Shown here: positions 5,538-7,094 of the stretch, in pieces
How the letters are laid out: each line of letters begins with the position of its first letter
How positions within the stretch are numbered: the first letter of the stretch is position 1
Assembly (NCBI GenBank): GCA_938003565.1
Contig: CALKYB010000074.1
Coordinates: 1-7,094 of the forward strand
DNA: 7,094 nucleotides
Direction of reading: 5' to 3'
DNA from: an uncultured bacterium
Lineage (GTDB): Bacteria > Bdellovibrionota_C > UBA2361 > SZUA-149 > CALKYB01
Notes under the pieces: generated by a model
Databases searched by the model: none
The model's input: the letters and a program-made list of their open reading frames with translations, nothing else
What the model was told of the DNA's origin: nothing
Position numbers and translations under genes: made by a program

Positions 5538-7094
5538 ATTCTAAAGAAGTTACAAAAACAACTTTTTCAACTTAGCAGTAAAAGAGTTATCGAAAGTGGA
5601 GCTCATGTTCGTGGTGGTAGGCTTCAATCATTCAAACAAGCCAGAGCGAAAGCTCTAAAGCTGAGCAAATGCTCACTCGGAAAAATCATTTGGGGCTTTC
5701 TTAACTTACCAGCCAAAATTGCTCGAACACACTTTGCAATAATAGGCTCAACTGGTAGCGGAAAAACTATTCTAATTCGCCTCCTTATGGGCTCGGTTCT
5801 TCCAAAGATTGGAAAAGGAGACGACGTCCGGGCTCTCGTTTACGATGCAAAGCAGGACTTCACTTCAACCATTGTTGGTATTGCCCCAAAAGCGAGACTC
5901 TTTATTCTAAACCCATTCGATGCAAGGGGAGTCGCATGGGATATGGCACAAGACATAGACTCGCCAATCTATGCTCAGCAAATGGCTTCAATACTGATTC
6001 CAGAAGTAAAAAACGCCACTCAGCCGTTTTTCGCCGACGCCTCTCGCCACCTTCTCACTGGAGTAATTGTGAGCTTAATCAAAAATGCTCCCTATGCTTG
6101 GACTTTTCGAGACGTGCTTCTGATTATGAAGAGCCGAGAGAGGATAAGGGAAGCTCTTGAAGCTTGTTCGTACACCAGCGAACTAGCTGATGAGTATCTT
6201 CAGGACGGCGTGACCTCGAACAATATAATGAGCACCATTGCTTCAAAGCTACACCGGTATGAGTTTATTGGAGCAGTCTGGGATAAAGCCTCAAAATCAA
6301 TCAGCCTTAAGGACTGGTTGAACTCTGAGTCAGTTATTATTCTTGGAAATGATGAGTCGGCAAGAAGTGCTCTTGACGCTATTAACCAAGTTATTTTCAA
6401 AAGACTTACAGAACTAATTCTTGCTCAAGAGGAATCGCAATCAAGACAAACTTGGTTTTTTCTTGATGAGCTTCGGCAAGCTGGAAAACTAGAGGGACTC
6501 TCTGCACTTCTGACTAAGGGAAGATCAAAAGGAGCTTCTGTTGTCTTAGGTTTTCAAGACATCGAAGGTCTTAGGGATGTTTACGGAATGAAGCTTGCGA
6601 ACGAAATTTCAGGTCAGTGCTCAAACAAAGCAATTCTTAGATGTGATAGCTCGGAGACAGCCTCTTGGGCATCTGCTCTTTTTGGAAAGCGTGAAGTGCT
6701 CGAAGAGCGTTCCTCAAAAGGAAGCACAGCAGGTCTAAGCTCTATGCATTTGAAAACTGGAGGTGTTCGCTCAACTAGTAGAAGCAGAACTACTTCTCAG
6801 CAAATCGTTGAGCGAAAGATAGTCATGCCTTCAGAAATTATGAATATCAAACCAACCTCGCCAGACAACGGGTTAACTGGCCTCTTTATTACCCCGGAGA
6901 TTGGCTCTTACTGGGTGTCAGTCAAATGGCAGTGGCTACTTGATCACTTGAGCCCACCACATGAGCGAGTGCGGAACTTAGTTTCTAGAAAAGTAGAGGA
7001 TCAGATTCTTCGAGGTTGGAGAGACGCCGATGATGAAAGGCTTAACCTTTCCTTTAATCCAGTTCAGTTACCAGTTTCAAGAAGGCGGGAAGCC
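5538..7094 (+). CDS. Type IV coupling ATPase (VirD4/TrwB/TraD-like), lacking N-terminal membrane segments, 3' end cut by window edge
   Basis: The frame is open without a stop from 5424 to the edge. Numbered from the ATT at 5538, Walker A GSTGSGKT is at residues 70-77 and Walker B WFFLDE at 306-311. KGRSKGASVVLGFQD follows, the usual TrwB/TraD motif. ALVYDAKQDF and ILNPFDARGVAWDMA are also characteristic. Coupling proteins are hexameric inner-membrane ATPases that hand the relaxosome to the secretion channel. There is no ATG, GTG or TTG in this frame between the stop at 5421-5423 and an ATG at 5775, which lies beyond Walker A. Family-like sequence (RVIESGAHVRGGRL) already begins near 5583. I chose ATT 5538 because GAGGG (5529-5533) lies 4 bases upstream, so the start is uncertain. 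No hydrophobic segment precedes Walker A, whereas most family members begin with two. Function is sure; start and anchoring are not. Confidence 0.9.
   Translation, partial: MLKKLQKQLFQLSSKRVIESGAHVRGGRLQSFKQARAKALKLSKCSLGKIIWGFLNLPAKIARTHFAIIGSTGSGKTILIRLLMGSVLPKIGKGDDVRALVYDAKQDFTSTIVGIAPKARLFILNPFDARGVAWDMAQDIDSPIYAQQMASILIPEVKNATQPFFADASRHLLTGVIVSLIKNAPYAWTFRDVLLIMKSRERIREALEACSYTSELADEYLQDGVTSNNIMSTIASKLHRYEFIGAVWDKASKSISLKDWLNSESVIILGNDESARSALDAINQVIFKRLTELILAQEESQSRQTWFFLDELRQAGKLEGLSALLTKGRSKGASVVLGFQDIEGLRDVYGMKLANEISGQCSNKAILRCDSSETASWASALFGKREVLEERSSKGSTAGLSSMHLKTGGVRSTSRSRTTSQQIVERKIVMPSEIMNIKPTSPDNGLTGLFITPEIGSYWVSVKWQWLLDHLSPPHERVRNLVSRKVEDQILRGWRDADDERLNLSFNPVQLPVSRRREA

Noticed and set aside
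5605..5658. ATG at 5605 as start for the coupling protein
   Set aside because: It is in another frame and meets a stop within 20 codons.
5936..6400. Open frames at 5936-6160 (plus) and 6200-6400 (minus)
   Set aside because: Both are shadows inside the coupling ATPase gene, whose conserved motifs run through this stretch in another frame.

Overview
The window looks like the backbone of a conjugative or mobilisable plasmid, or possibly an integrative element that still carries plasmid replication functions. A replication module on the minus strand is set back to back with a DNA-transfer module on the plus strand. The host is probably Gram-negative, because the relaxase is of the MOBF (TraI/TrwC) type. 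The DNA is moderately AT-rich and CTAG tetranucleotides are common, which argues against an enteric host. I cannot name the organism from sequence alone.

Left part (1-1421, minus strand). A 63-residue ribbon-helix-helix protein is followed 6 bases later by a replication initiator that runs off the left edge (407 codons present, no stop). The initiator reads as two winged-helix domains, a low-complexity linker and a C-terminal helical domain. It was easy to miss because it is open at the window edge. The linker is encoded by an array of seven 22-bp iterons next to two perfect AT-rich 13-mers. The likely origin of replication is therefore embedded inside the initiator gene.

Middle (1422-2740). 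A divergent intergenic region holds a possible operator for the ribbon-helix-helix protein. Next comes an unrecognised membrane protein with about six membrane segments, probably starting at a TTG behind a very strong ribosome binding site. Two nearly identical palindromes (arms AGCGTCAG/CTGACGCT) bracket this gene. A 260-bp gap follows, with a spaced inverted repeat, a nested hairpin and direct repeats. This gap is the best candidate for the origin of transfer.

Right part (2741-7094, plus strand). A small ribbon-helix-helix/coiled-coil accessory protein overlaps by one base with an 821-residue MOBF relaxase-helicase. Immediately after it comes a VirD4/TrwB-like coupling ATPase that continues past the right edge. 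Together they form a DNA-processing module: the accessory protein would bind oriT, the relaxase would nick and unwind, and the coupling ATPase would pump the DNA to a type IV secretion channel encoded outside the window.

The observations most worth pursuing are: (1) the iterons inside rep are translated in all three frames, so the conserved entity is DNA rather than protein; (2) the coupling protein has no ATG/GTG/TTG start before its Walker A motif and no N-terminal membrane segments; (3) twin palindromes flank the orphan membrane gene.
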